Shown in pieces: positions 34,249 through 42,254 of a stretch of DNA of 64,000 nucleotides (the stretch's first letter is position 1; each line of letters opens with the position of its first letter). The DNA comes from Mycobacterium sp. (GTDB taxonomy: Bacteria; Actinomycetota; Actinomycetes; Mycobacteriales; Mycobacteriaceae). The position numbers were made by a program, and so were the translations under genes. Where the stretch lies: contig NZ_PKEK01000051.1 in the NCBI RefSeq assembly GCF_002863225.1, forward strand, positions 147,675 through 211,674, written 5' to 3'. The notes under the pieces were generated by a model that worked only from the letters and a program-made list of their open reading frames with translations, was not told the origin of the DNA and ran no database searches.

Positions 34249-34988
34249 GCGAGCATCCCGTTGGCTGCCGGCATCCAGCGCAGCACCCGGCGCAGGCAGT
34301 CCTCGGTCATCTCGGTCAGCATGCGTTCGCCGTCGGCGGCAGTGGCGGTGGTCGGGTCACCCAGCACTCCGACTTCGCTGACCGCGGCGACTCCACCGCT
34401 GCGCATCGACGGCAGCAGCTCCGCCAGTGGTGCACTGTTACCCGCCCGCCACCGGTCGGTCCGCACGTCGGTCGGCGAAATATGTAGCAATACGGAAGTT
34501 TCAGCGTGTCCGGCGTGTGCGTCACCACCGGCCACCACGCACGGGCACCACCCGGCGTCACGCCCTTCGCGACGCAGTTGCGCGACGGCGCTGCGCAGCG
34601 CGGCGATGTTGCCACCGTGGCCGTTGACGAAGACCAGGCGCTGCGCCCAGCAGGTCGCCGACCTGCCGTACTCCACCAGCAGCGTGGCCAGCGCTTCGGT
34701 GCCGATGGAGATCGTCCCGGGGAAGCTCTGGTGCTCGCCGCTGGCGCCGTATGCGATCGGCGGTGCCGCCAACCAGGACAGGTCGGGGTCGTCCGACAAT
34801 CTGGACGTCACCCCGCGGGTGACGGCGTTCGCGATCCTGGTGTCGGTGTCCAGTGGCAGGTGCGGCCCGTGCTGCTCGGTGGAGCCAACCGGTACAGCCA
34901 GCCCTATCGGCAAGCTTCGCAGTTGGCTCGACGTAGAGCCCCCGAGATCGGGCTGGACTAGCACTCGGTGATGGTAAGACGAATTCAC
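34245..34988 (-). CDS. mftE: Mycofactocin peptidase MftE (creatininase family)
   Basis: A metal-dependent amidohydrolase of 247 residues that releases the Val-Tyr-derived dipeptide from the modified MftA peptide. Metal-binding blocks are GSTEQHGPHLPLDTD, GHGGN (FVNGHGGNIAALRSA) and GGDAHAGHAETS. GTG at 34988 (NSSYHHRV) matches the family N-terminus; the frame also opens at 35075 with 29 extra residues, so the start is not certain. It lies 129 bp after mftD, the only sizeable gap in the cluster. Confidence 0.93.
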   Translation of the reverse strand: MNSSYHHRVLVQPDLGGSTSSQLRSLPIGLAVPVGSTEQHGPHLPLDTDTRIANAVTRGVTSRLSDDPDLSWLAAPPIAYGASGEHQSFPGTISIGTEALATLLVEYGRSATCWAQRLVFVNGHGGNIAALRSAVAQLRREGRDAGWCPCVVAGGDAHAGHAETSVLLHISPTDVRTDRWRAGNSAPLAELLPSMRSGGVAAVSEVGVLGDPTTATAADGERMLTEMTEDCLRRVLRWMPAANGMLA

Positions 34989-35117
34989 CTGCAGTGCATC
35001 GGTTGTTGGCGCTATCGAAGAAGTTTTTCCCGAAGCGCGTTCACCAACACCGGTCATCGACGCCACGTCAGCCACGTCAGTACCAACATACCCGCTGGTC
35101 TCGCGTGCGGGGAGCGA

Positions 35118-36296
35118 CTAGACGGCGCCGAGCGTCCGGGTGAACCCGTCGGGCACCAGTACGTCGTCCCGATTCAGATCGTGCACCGATGCGCGCCCGA
35201 GGCCCATCAACGCCGAGTCGATCCCGCTCCGCAAGATGTCGAGTACGTTCTCGACGCCGGGCTGCCCGGCGGCGGCCAGACCCCAGAGGTAGGCGCGCCC
35301 GATCATCACGGCACGAGCACCCAGCGCCAGCGCCTTGACGACGTCGCTGCCGCGCCGGATGCCGCCGTCCAGCAAAACTTCGACCTGGTCGCCGACGGCA
35401 TCGGCAACGGCCGGAAGCGCGCGAATCGAGGCCGGCGTCCCGTCCAGGTTGTTGCCGCCGTGATTCGATACCGAGATTGCCGAAACACCGGCATCCACAG
35501 CCCTTTTCGCGTCGTCGAGCCGCATGACGCCCTTCAGCATGAACGGGCCGCCCCACAATTCGCGCAGCCACGCGATATCCGCCCAGGTCGGCGGCGGCGT
35601 GGTCATCCACTCCCCGTAGGCAGCGAAGAACGGCGGACCGGTCTCACCACGGCCGGCCAGGTTGGGTACTCGCAGGTCCGGGGGCCGCAGCGTCTTGCCG
35701 AACCTCCACAGCCAGCCTGGGCGGGTGATCACCTCCGGCGACATCCGCAGCATGGTGCGCAGGTTCATCTGCTCCGGGATCTTCGGGCTGCCCCAGTCCC
35801 GGCCGTGGGAGAACGACCAGTCGGTGGTGACGATCAGTCCGACCGCGCCGGCCTGCCGGGCCCGTTCGACACGCTGCGCGATCACGTCGCGGCCGCCGGA
35901 CCAGTAGACCTGGAAGAACAGCTTCGGATTGGCGGCGACCACGTCCTCGACCGGCTTGCTGGCGAACGACGACAATCCCATCGCCGTCCCGCGCGCCGCG
36001 GCGGCACGTGCCACCGCCACCTCACCGTCCGGGTCGACCGCCTGGACACCGGTCGGCGAAATCAACACTGGCAACGAGATCTCTTGTCCCATAACAGTTG
36101 TCGACAGATCGCGCTTCTCGAGTGCACCGACGACATGCGGCGCGAAGCCCAGCTCGCCGAACGCCTCGACGTTGTCGGCGACGGTCAGCCCTTTTTCACT
36201 GGCAGCCACCAACGCCGAGTACGACGATTTGGGCAGCCGCTTCTTCGCGCGCTGCTGCGCGATGGCGACGGTCTCGAACCAGACGTCACGGGCCAC
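35118..36296 (-). CDS. mftD: Mycofactocin system FMN dehydrogenase MftD
   Basis: An alpha-hydroxyacid-dehydrogenase-like FMN protein of 392 residues that oxidatively deaminates the cyclised dipeptide to give premycofactocin, the redox-active form. FMN-binding and catalytic blocks include SLPVLISPTGVQAVDPDGE, GLIVTTDWSFSHGRD, SVSNHGGNNLDGTPAS and LLDGGIRRGSDVVKALALGA. It starts with GTG at 36296, 2 bp after mftC. Confidence 0.95.
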   Translation of the reverse strand: MARDVWFETVAIAQQRAKKRLPKSSYSALVAASEKGLTVADNVEAFGELGFAPHVVGALEKRDLSTTVMGQEISLPVLISPTGVQAVDPDGEVAVARAAAARGTAMGLSSFASKPVEDVVAANPKLFFQVYWSGGRDVIAQRVERARQAGAVGLIVTTDWSFSHGRDWGSPKIPEQMNLRTMLRMSPEVITRPGWLWRFGKTLRPPDLRVPNLAGRGETGPPFFAAYGEWMTTPPPTWADIAWLRELWGGPFMLKGVMRLDDAKRAVDAGVSAISVSNHGGNNLDGTPASIRALPAVADAVGDQVEVLLDGGIRRGSDVVKALALGARAVMIGRAYLWGLAAAGQPGVENVLDILRSGIDSALMGLGRASVHDLNRDDVLVPDGFTRTLGAV

Positions 36297-36298
36297 GA

Positions 36299-37471
36299 CT
36301 AGACCGGGCTCTCGTTACACAGCCGCTGCGGCGGCATGCTCAGCTGCAGCAGCACCGGTCCGCTCTTGCGCTGACCGCGCGAGTGATCGCCGGACGGCTT
36401 CGGCTTGTCGCGGTCCTGCGCCAGCGCCGGCATGCCGTAGCCCTGGACGCACTCCGGGTCGGGGCCGTCGAGCGGCAGACCGGTGAAGAACTTGGCAGCC
36501 ATGCAGCCACCACGGCAGCTGTCGTAGTGCCCGCAGCTGCCACAGGCGCCCGCCGACTGCGGCTCACGCAACTCGTTGAACAGCGGGGCGTCTTTCCAGA
36601 CTTTGTCAAAACCCCCGTCCGACACCACGTTTCCCGCGAGGAAGCGATCGTGAATGGCGAACGGGCAGGCGTAGACGTCGCCGACCGGGTCGATCAGGCA
36701 CACCACCCGACCGGCGCCGCACATGTTCAGCCCGGCCAGCGCCCCGGGCTCACCCAAGCCGGACAGGTGGAAGAACGAGTCGCCGGTGAGCACCCGATCG
36801 CCCTTGGCGACCAGCCAGTCGTACAGCTGGACCTGCTGGTCGGCGGTGGGGTGCAGGTCGTCCCAGACGTCGGCTCCCCGACCCGACGGACGCAGTCGGG
36901 TGATACGCAGTGTCGCACCGTAACGGCTTGCCAGCGCGGCGAATTCGTCGAGCTGGTCGACGTTGTGGCGGGTCACCACCACGGAGATCTTGGCGTCGGA
37001 GAAACCGGCGGCGGCCAGGTTCTCCAGGGCGCGGACGGCCATCGCGAACGATCCGGCCCCACGAACGGCGTCGTTGACTTCGGCGGTCGCGCCGTCCAGC
37101 GAGATCTGGACGTCGACGTAGTCACTGGCGGCCAGCCGCTTCGCGACCTCGGGGGTGATCCGTACGCCGTTGGTGGAGAACTTCACCCCGACGTGATGGG
37201 CGGTCGCGTAGTCGACCAGCTCCCAAAAGTCGGGTCGCACAGTCGGTTCCCCGCCGCCGATGTTGACGTAGAACACCTGCATGCGTTCCAGCTCGTCGAT
37301 GATGTCCTTGCACTGACTTGTGGACAACTCGCGCGGGTCGCGCTTGCCCGACGACGACAGGCAGTGCACGCACGCCAGGTTGCACGCGTAAGTGAGCTCC
37401 CAGGTCAGGCAGATGGGCGCGTCGAGGCCGTGTTCGAACTGTTCGATCAGCCGTGGCACCGTCGAGGTCAT
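36299..37471 (-). CDS. mftC: Mycofactocin radical SAM maturase MftC
   Basis: A radical SAM/SPASM enzyme of 390 residues that decarboxylates the MftA C-terminal Tyr and forms the Val-Tyr cross-link. ATG at 37471 (MTSTVPRLIEQFEHG) overlaps the mftB stop (ATGA). The [4Fe-4S] motif is C30-x3-C34-x2-C37 (CNLACVHC). The C-terminal SPASM cysteines appear as CGAGRVVC, CGSCGHYDSCRGGC and PECV, enough for auxiliary clusters. Confidence 0.97.
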   Translation of the reverse strand: MTSTVPRLIEQFEHGLDAPICLTWELTYACNLACVHCLSSSGKRDPRELSTSQCKDIIDELERMQVFYVNIGGGEPTVRPDFWELVDYATAHHVGVKFSTNGVRITPEVAKRLAASDYVDVQISLDGATAEVNDAVRGAGSFAMAVRALENLAAAGFSDAKISVVVTRHNVDQLDEFAALASRYGATLRITRLRPSGRGADVWDDLHPTADQQVQLYDWLVAKGDRVLTGDSFFHLSGLGEPGALAGLNMCGAGRVVCLIDPVGDVYACPFAIHDRFLAGNVVSDGGFDKVWKDAPLFNELREPQSAGACGSCGHYDSCRGGCMAAKFFTGLPLDGPDPECVQGYGMPALAQDRDKPKPSGDHSRGQRKSGPVLLQLSMPPQRLCNESPV

Positions 37472-37776
37472 GGGCGCTGCTCCTGTTCCGCAGGTACCAG
37501 CATCTGCGAGCCGGCCAGCACGCCGAGCGCGTGCACGTACGGACCCTGCTGGGAATCCTCGACGCCGGCCGCACGAAGCGCGGCCCGGACGTCGGGATGA
37601 TCGGCCAACGATTGCACCACCGTCAGGATGGTGCGGTTTTTGAGAAACGACAGTTTGCGAGTTCCGAAGTGATACAACAGCGCTCCGAAAGACTCCGGGC
37701 GCACGGCGACCTGCGGGTGCAGTCGCCACGGCTGATCGAGATCGAACTCGGCTCGCCCCATGGTGGGGGCACTCAC
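37468..37776 (-). CDS. mftB: Mycofactocin precursor-binding protein MftB
   Basis: A small RiPP recognition element (PqqD-like) of 102 residues that presents the MftA leader to MftC. GTG at 37776 (SAPTMGRAEFDLDQPW) lies 2 bp after the mftA stop. The core reads LHPQVAVRPESFGALLYHFG and LSFLKNRTILTVVQSL. Confidence 0.95.
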   Translation of the reverse strand: MSAPTMGRAEFDLDQPWRLHPQVAVRPESFGALLYHFGTRKLSFLKNRTILTVVQSLADHPDVRAALRAAGVEDSQQGPYVHALGVLAGSQMLVPAEQEQRP

Positions 37777-37778
37777 GG

Positions 37779-37874
37779 TCAGTAGACCCCGCACATCCCG
37801 TCGATGGACACCTCTTCGACCAGGGTTTCGGTGACGAGCTCGGTCTCGGTGTCGGTCTGCTGCTGCGGCTCCAT
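37779..37874 (-). CDS. mftA: Mycofactocin precursor peptide MftA
   Basis: A 31-residue precursor. It starts MEPQQQTDTETELV and ends with the family core IDGMCGVY, whose terminal Val-Tyr becomes the mycofactocin redox centre. AAAGG lies about 9 nt before the ATG. The stop TGA is 2 bp from the mftB GTG. It is too short for routine gene calling and was found by reading the gap between mftB and mftR. Confidence 0.97.
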   Translation of the reverse strand: MEPQQQTDTETELVTETLVEEVSIDGMCGVY

Positions 37875-37900
37875 GACGTTGCCTTTCGTTCGGGCGGTAC

Positions 37901-37941
37901 TCGACAAGTCGTGTCGATGTGGTCAGAATCACGGTCAGAAT
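37901..37941. promoter_or_regulatory. mftA-mftR divergent control region with palindrome and direct repeat
   Basis: TCGACA-AGTCG-TGTCGA (37901-37917) is a perfect 6-bp inverted repeat 27 bp from the mftA start, a likely MftR operator. Two copies of GGTCAGAAT (37921-37929 and 37933-37941), spaced 12 bp start to start, lie on the mftR side. The whole divergent gap is 102 bp. Confidence 0.55.
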
Positions 37942-37976
37942 ATGGCATCGAGTGCCGGAATGGAAGGGTGGGGCCG

Positions 37977-38576
37977 ATGGCGCAGCAGCAGCCGCGGGTT
38001 GGCCGCCGCCGGTCCACCACTCCGCAACACATCTCCGACGTCGCCATCAGATTGTTCGCCGACCGCGGATTCTCGGAGGTCAGCGTCGACGACGTTGCGC
38101 AGGCAGCGGGTATCGCCCGCCGGAGCGTGTTTCGGTATTACGCATCGAAGAACGCAATTCCGTGGGGCGATTTCGACACCCACCTTCAACAGTTCGGCGA
38201 ACTGCTCAGCGGGGTCGATTTGCGACTGCCACTGGACGACGCGCTGCGGGCAGCGCTGCTGTCGTTCAACACATTCGACGAATCCGAGACCGCCCGGCAC
38301 CGCCAGCGGATGCGGGTGATACTGCAAACTGCCGAGCTGCAGGCGTATTCGATGACGATGTACGCCGGATGGCGGGAGGTGATCGCCGCTTTCGTCGCAC
38401 ACCGGACCGGCGCCAAGACCGCCGACCTGCGACCACAGACCGTCGCCTGGATGATGCTCGGCGTTGCGCTGAGCGCCTACGAGCATTGGCTGGATGACGA
38501 ATCGGTCTCGTTACCGCAAGCTTTGGGCGATGCCTTTGACGTGGTGCGCGACGGGCTGAAGGATCTAGAGGCATGA
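37977..38576 (+). CDS. mftR: Mycofactocin system TetR-family regulator MftR
   Basis: A 199-residue repressor. ATG at 37977 (MAQQQPRVGRRRSTT) is chosen because GGAAGG lies upstream. The helix-turn-helix reads FSEVSVDDVAQAAGIARRSVFRYYASKN. MftR is known to respond to long-chain acyl-CoA and to repress the mft genes. It is divergent from mftA and overlaps the DUF2332 gene downstream by 4 bases (ATGA). Confidence 0.95.
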   Translation: MAQQQPRVGRRRSTTPQHISDVAIRLFADRGFSEVSVDDVAQAAGIARRSVFRYYASKNAIPWGDFDTHLQQFGELLSGVDLRLPLDDALRAALLSFNTFDESETARHRQRMRVILQTAELQAYSMTMYAGWREVIAAFVAHRTGAKTADLRPQTVAWMMLGVALSAYEHWLDDESVSLPQALGDAFDVVRDGLKDLEA

Positions 38577-39631
38577 GCCGACTACTGCAGACCATTCAGG
38601 TGCAGGGTCAGGTGTGCGCCGGCATGGGGTCGGCGATGTACGGCGAGCTCTTGCCCCGGGTGGCCGACGACGTCGAAGCCGACGGGGTGTTCGCCGAGAT
38701 CTTCGCGGGCCACGAAAACGATTCTGGCCGCATGGCTTTGCCGCTGCGACTGCTCGGCGGGTTGCACCGGTTGGCGCTCGACGGCCGCGCTCCCGCGTTG
38801 CGTCGCTGGTATCCCAGCGCCGGCGGCGCGTGGAACGCTGAGTCGGCGTGGCCCGATATCGTGCAGGCGGCCGCCGCGCACGCCGAGTATCTGCGCGCCG
38901 CACTCGACCATCCGCCGCAGACCAACGAGGTCGGCCGCTCGGCCGCGCTGATCGGCGGGCTGCTGATGTTGGCCGACCGCTTCGCAGCCCCGGTACGGCT
39001 TTTCGAGATCGGCTGCAGCGCCGGGCTCAATTTGCGTGCCGACCACTTTCGCTACCGCCACCCCGACGGCGCATGGGGCCCGGCTGAATCACCGGTGACC
39101 ATCGACGACGCCTGGCGCGGCGAACTTCCCCCCGCGGCCGACCTGACCATCGCCGAGCGTCACGGCTACGACATTTCGCCACTGGACGCCACCGGCACCG
39201 ACGGCGAATTGACGTTGTTGAGCTATGTCTGGCCCGATCAGCAGGCCCGGCTGGACCGGCTGCGCGGCGCGATCGAGATCGCCCGCCAAGTGCCGGCGAC
39301 GTTGCACCGCCGCAATGCCACCGAAGCCGTGGCCGGCTTGACGCTGTCCAACGGCACGCTCACGGTGCTGTGGCATTCGATTATGTGGCAATACCTTTCG
39401 CTGCCCGAGCAGTCGACCATCTCGACCGAACTCGAGGCGATAGGGTCACGGGCGACCACCGAGGCCCCATTCGCCCATCTGAGGCTGGAGCCGCACCGGC
39501 GGACGCCGGACGCCGACGTCGAGTTCGTGGTGCAGGCCCGCTGCTGGCCCGGCGGAGACGATCGGCTGCTGGCCGCATGTTCGCCGCACGGGCCGCCGGT
39601 CGTCTGGGAACGACTAGCCCAGGACTTCTGA
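38573..39631 (+). CDS. DUF2332 family protein (Rv0690c-like)
   Basis: A 352-residue soluble protein. It has the DUF2332 features YPSAGG, then FEIGCSAGLNLRADHF near residues 143-158 and VLWHSIMWQYLS near 264-275. The GCSAGLNL block resembles a Rossmann-type nucleotide or SAM pocket, but no enzyme activity is established. It is translationally coupled to mftR, the same arrangement as Rv0691c-Rv0690c, yet a role in mycofactocin is unproven. Its 3' end overlaps that of the reductase gene by 18 bp. Confidence 0.85.
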   Translation: MSRLLQTIQVQGQVCAGMGSAMYGELLPRVADDVEADGVFAEIFAGHENDSGRMALPLRLLGGLHRLALDGRAPALRRWYPSAGGAWNAESAWPDIVQAAAAHAEYLRAALDHPPQTNEVGRSAALIGGLLMLADRFAAPVRLFEIGCSAGLNLRADHFRYRHPDGAWGPAESPVTIDDAWRGELPPAADLTIAERHGYDISPLDATGTDGELTLLSYVWPDQQARLDRLRGAIEIARQVPATLHRRNATEAVAGLTLSNGTLTVLWHSIMWQYLSLPEQSTISTELEAIGSRATTEAPFAHLRLEPHRRTPDADVEFVVQARCWPGGDDRLLAACSPHGPPVVWERLAQDF

Positions 39632-40798
39632 AATCGGCACGGCGGCGGCGATTTTGGCCCGCGCCTTCATCACCTTGCCGGGCATCCCACCACCGACCAC
39701 CCCGGCCACCGCGCCGTCCCGTTCGTAGTAGGCCAGAAACTTGCGGCCGTCGTCCTCGACGATGTGCACGGTATCGGTGGCCACCGGCTCGCCGAGGCAC
39801 TGGATTTTGACGTCGTACTGATCGCTCCAGAAGTACGGGACGACGACGCTGGTCGGTGCGTCTTTGCCGAGCATGGCGGGGACCACGGACCGCGCCTGAT
39901 CGGCAACGTTGCTCCAATGTTCTACGCGCACTTGATGTCCCTTGGCGTCGCGCCAGGACGCGACGTCGCCGAGGGCCCATACGTTGGGCGCACTGGTTCG
40001 GCCGGCCGCGTCGCAGATGATGCCGTTGTCGACCTCGATGCCGCTGCCTTCGAGCCAGTCGGTGGCCGGCCGCGAACCGATGCCCACCACGACCAGATCG
40101 GCGTTGAACTCGGTGCCGTCAGTCAATTCCACGGTCTCGACGTGGTTGTCACCGCGTACGCCCGCCACCCCCACACCGGTCCGCACGTCGACACCTTCGT
40201 CACGGTGCAACCGGGCCACCAGGCCGCCGATCTGTTCACCGAGCACCGAGGCCAGCGGCGCCGGCTGCGGTTCGATCAGCACCACATCGACGCCGAGGCC
40301 GCGAAGGCTGGCGGCCACTTCGCAACCGATGAACCCGGCTCCGACCACGACCGCGCGGTGCGCTTCGGACGCGTGCTTGCGCAGGGCCAGACTTTCGTCG
40401 AACGACCGCAGCACCCGGATGCCGTCCAACTCGGGGAAGGCCGGAATACGCCGGGGCACCAGACCGGTCGCGATCACGAGTTCGTCGTAACCCAGCGTGG
40501 ATCCGTCGTCGAGCGTGACGGTCTGCGCCTCGGTGTCGATGCCGGTGGCCGCCGACCCCAGCCGCAACGTGATGTTCTGCTCGTCGTAGAACTCGCGCGG
40601 TTTGAGAGTGACGTCGTCGACCTCGCTGCGCAGTACCTCCTTGGACAGCGGCGGGCGGTCGTACGGGAGGTGGACCTCGTCGCTGACGATCGTGATCGGA
40701 CCGGCGAACTCCGAGCGGCGCAGTTGCTCGGCGGTCCGGATCGCGGCGAGTCCTCCGCCGACGATCAGAATTCCGTTGTCGCCAGAGCTAGTAGTCAT
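39614..40798 (-). CDS. FAD-dependent ferredoxin/rubredoxin-type reductase (Rv0688-like)
   Basis: A pyridine-nucleotide-disulfide-fold flavoprotein of 394 residues. ATG at 40798 (MTTSSGDNGILIVGGG) is chosen over a start 5 codons earlier. The FAD motif GGGLAAIR is near residue 13, PYDRPPLSKE follows, the NAD motif GAGFIGCE is near 148, and ALGDVASW near 270 ends the FAD-binding set. A C-terminal reductase domain follows. It likely passes electrons from NAD(P)H to a ferredoxin or P450 partner. It lies 37 bp after the AsnC-type regulator on the same strand. Confidence 0.88.
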   Translation of the reverse strand: MTTSSGDNGILIVGGGLAAIRTAEQLRRSEFAGPITIVSDEVHLPYDRPPLSKEVLRSEVDDVTLKPREFYDEQNITLRLGSAATGIDTEAQTVTLDDGSTLGYDELVIATGLVPRRIPAFPELDGIRVLRSFDESLALRKHASEAHRAVVVGAGFIGCEVAASLRGLGVDVVLIEPQPAPLASVLGEQIGGLVARLHRDEGVDVRTGVGVAGVRGDNHVETVELTDGTEFNADLVVVGIGSRPATDWLEGSGIEVDNGIICDAAGRTSAPNVWALGDVASWRDAKGHQVRVEHWSNVADQARSVVPAMLGKDAPTSVVVPYFWSDQYDVKIQCLGEPVATDTVHIVEDDGRKFLAYYERDGAVAGVVGGGMPGKVMKARAKIAAAVPISEVLG

Positions 40799-40835
40799 TC
40801 GGAGTTCATACACGATTGCGGCGACCGACGGTTGC

Positions 40836-41288
40836 TCACCCCTGCGCGCGAGAGCGATCGATCAGGTTCGACAGCACGACGATACTTTCGCTGCGCTCGA
40901 TGTCAGCGCTGGTGCGGATTCGCTCGAGGGCATCTTCTAAATGCTGCATGTCGCGCGCCAGCACCCGCAGGATGGCATCGGCGGTGCCGGTTACCGTTGC
41001 GGCGCTGACGACTTCGGGGATGTCAGCCCACGCCCGCCGCAGCTCGTCCGGAGAAATCCGGCCGTGACAGAAGACCTGGACGTAGGCCTCGGTGTTCCAG
41101 CCGATGGCGTTGCGGTCGACGACCGTGGTGAACGCCCGGATCACCCCGCTGTCGAGCATCCGATCGACGCGCCGCTTGACCGCCGGCGCCGACAACCTCA
41201 CCCGCTCACCGATTTCCGCGAACGTCGCGCGGGCGTGCTGGCCGAGCTCAGCCAGAATCTGCTCGTCGATGCCGTCCAACCGGTCCAT
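40836..41288 (-). CDS. Lrp/AsnC family regulator (Rv2324-like)
   Basis: A 150-residue feast/famine regulator. ATG at 41288 (MDRLDGIDEQILAELG) has a GGAGGG ribosome-binding site. The helix-turn-helix (TFAEIGERVRLSAPAVKRRVDRM) is followed by a RAM ligand-binding domain (VLARDMQHLEDALERI). It is divergent from ddaH-rocD, as in M. tuberculosis where Rv2324 lies beside ddaH, so it probably senses an amino acid such as arginine or ornithine and controls those genes. Confidence 0.92.
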   Translation of the reverse strand: MDRLDGIDEQILAELGQHARATFAEIGERVRLSAPAVKRRVDRMLDSGVIRAFTTVVDRNAIGWNTEAYVQVFCHGRISPDELRRAWADIPEVVSAATVTGTADAILRVLARDMQHLEDALERIRTSADIERSESIVVLSNLIDRSRAQG

Positions 41289-41316
41289 CGGGCCCTCCGC
41301 CCACAACAAAACTCTA

Positions 41317-41349
41317 AAATGCAGCATTTGGCGCAATAAAGTCAGTATA
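41317..41349. promoter_or_regulatory. Candidate Lrp-type operator and promoter in the AsnC-ddaH divergent region
   Basis: AAATGC-A-GCATTT (41317-41329) is a perfect 13-bp palindrome of Lrp-box size. On the minus strand a strong -10 hexamer TATACT (41344-41349) lies just upstream, so the palindrome would overlap the transcription start of the regulator gene and suggests autoregulation. The whole 114-bp gap is A+T-rich for this genome. Confidence 0.5.
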
Positions 41350-41402
41350 ACCAAGCAACATTCGTCGATACATTGTTCTCAAGGCTGCTTTACCGTTGAT
41401 TT

Positions 41403-42254
41403 ATGACTATCTTCGCGGAGTCCGACGCGGCCGCCTGCCGCGACACGACGGCACGCAGGGCCAGCCTCCGGCATTACGTGATGACACCGCCGCGGTTCTT
41501 TGCGGTCGACTATGCGATCAATCCCTGGATGGACACCACCACGCCGGTCGACGCGGACGCCGCCCTCGATCAGTGGCAACGCCTGCACGACGTCTACCTG
41601 GCTCTGGGTCACCAGGTCGACGTGGTCGAACCAGTGCCCGGCCTGCCTGACATGGTGTACGCCGCCAACGGCGGGTTGATCATCGACGGCACCGCGGTGG
41701 TTGCGCGTTTCAAACATGTTGAGCGTCAACAGGAGTCGGCGGCCTACGGCAAATGGCTGCAGTCGCAGGGCTTCGATCCGGTGTATGCCCGGCAGGTCAA
41801 CGAGGGCCAGGGCGATCTGTTGCCAGTCGGTGACATCATCCTGGCCGGTCACGGTTTCCGATCCAGTCTGCGGGCACACAGCGAGGTCGCGGGGATCTTC
41901 GGTCGCCGGGTGATCAGCCTCGAGTTGGTGGACCCGCGGTTCTACCACCTCGACACGGCGCTGACCGTGCTCGACGACAGGACGATCGCCTACTATCCCC
42001 CGGCATTCACCTATGTCTCCCGGGCGCATCTGGAGACGCTGTTCCCCGACGCGATCGCGGTGGACAGCGCCGACGCCTACGCGTTCGGGCTCAACGCGGT
42101 CTCCGATGGTCGCCACGTCGTGCTGCCGGCCGCCGCCACCGGGTTCGCCGCTCAGCTCAGCGACGCCGGATTCGAGCCGATCGGCGTCGACCTGCCGGAG
42201 CTACTCAAGGGCGGCGGCTCGGTCAAATGCTGCACGCTGGAGATGTATTCGTGA
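41403..42254 (+). CDS. ddaH: Dimethylargininase (DDAH)
   Basis: Hydrolyses methylated arginine (possibly arginine itself) to citrulline and an amine. Length is 283 residues, with the pentein (amidinotransferase) fold. Substrate and catalytic motifs are MTPPRFFAVDYAINPWM, MVYAANGGL, the histidine motif FYHLDTALTVLD and the C-terminal nucleophile in GGGSVKCCTLE. The stop overlaps the rocD GTG start by 4 bases, so the two are co-translated. Confidence 0.93.
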   Translation: MTIFAESDAAACRDTTARRASLRHYVMTPPRFFAVDYAINPWMDTTTPVDADAALDQWQRLHDVYLALGHQVDVVEPVPGLPDMVYAANGGLIIDGTAVVARFKHVERQQESAAYGKWLQSQGFDPVYARQVNEGQGDLLPVGDIILAGHGFRSSLRAHSEVAGIFGRRVISLELVDPRFYHLDTALTVLDDRTIAYYPPAFTYVSRAHLETLFPDAIAVDSADAYAFGLNAVSDGRHVVLPAAATGFAAQLSDAGFEPIGVDLPELLKGGGSVKCCTLEMYS

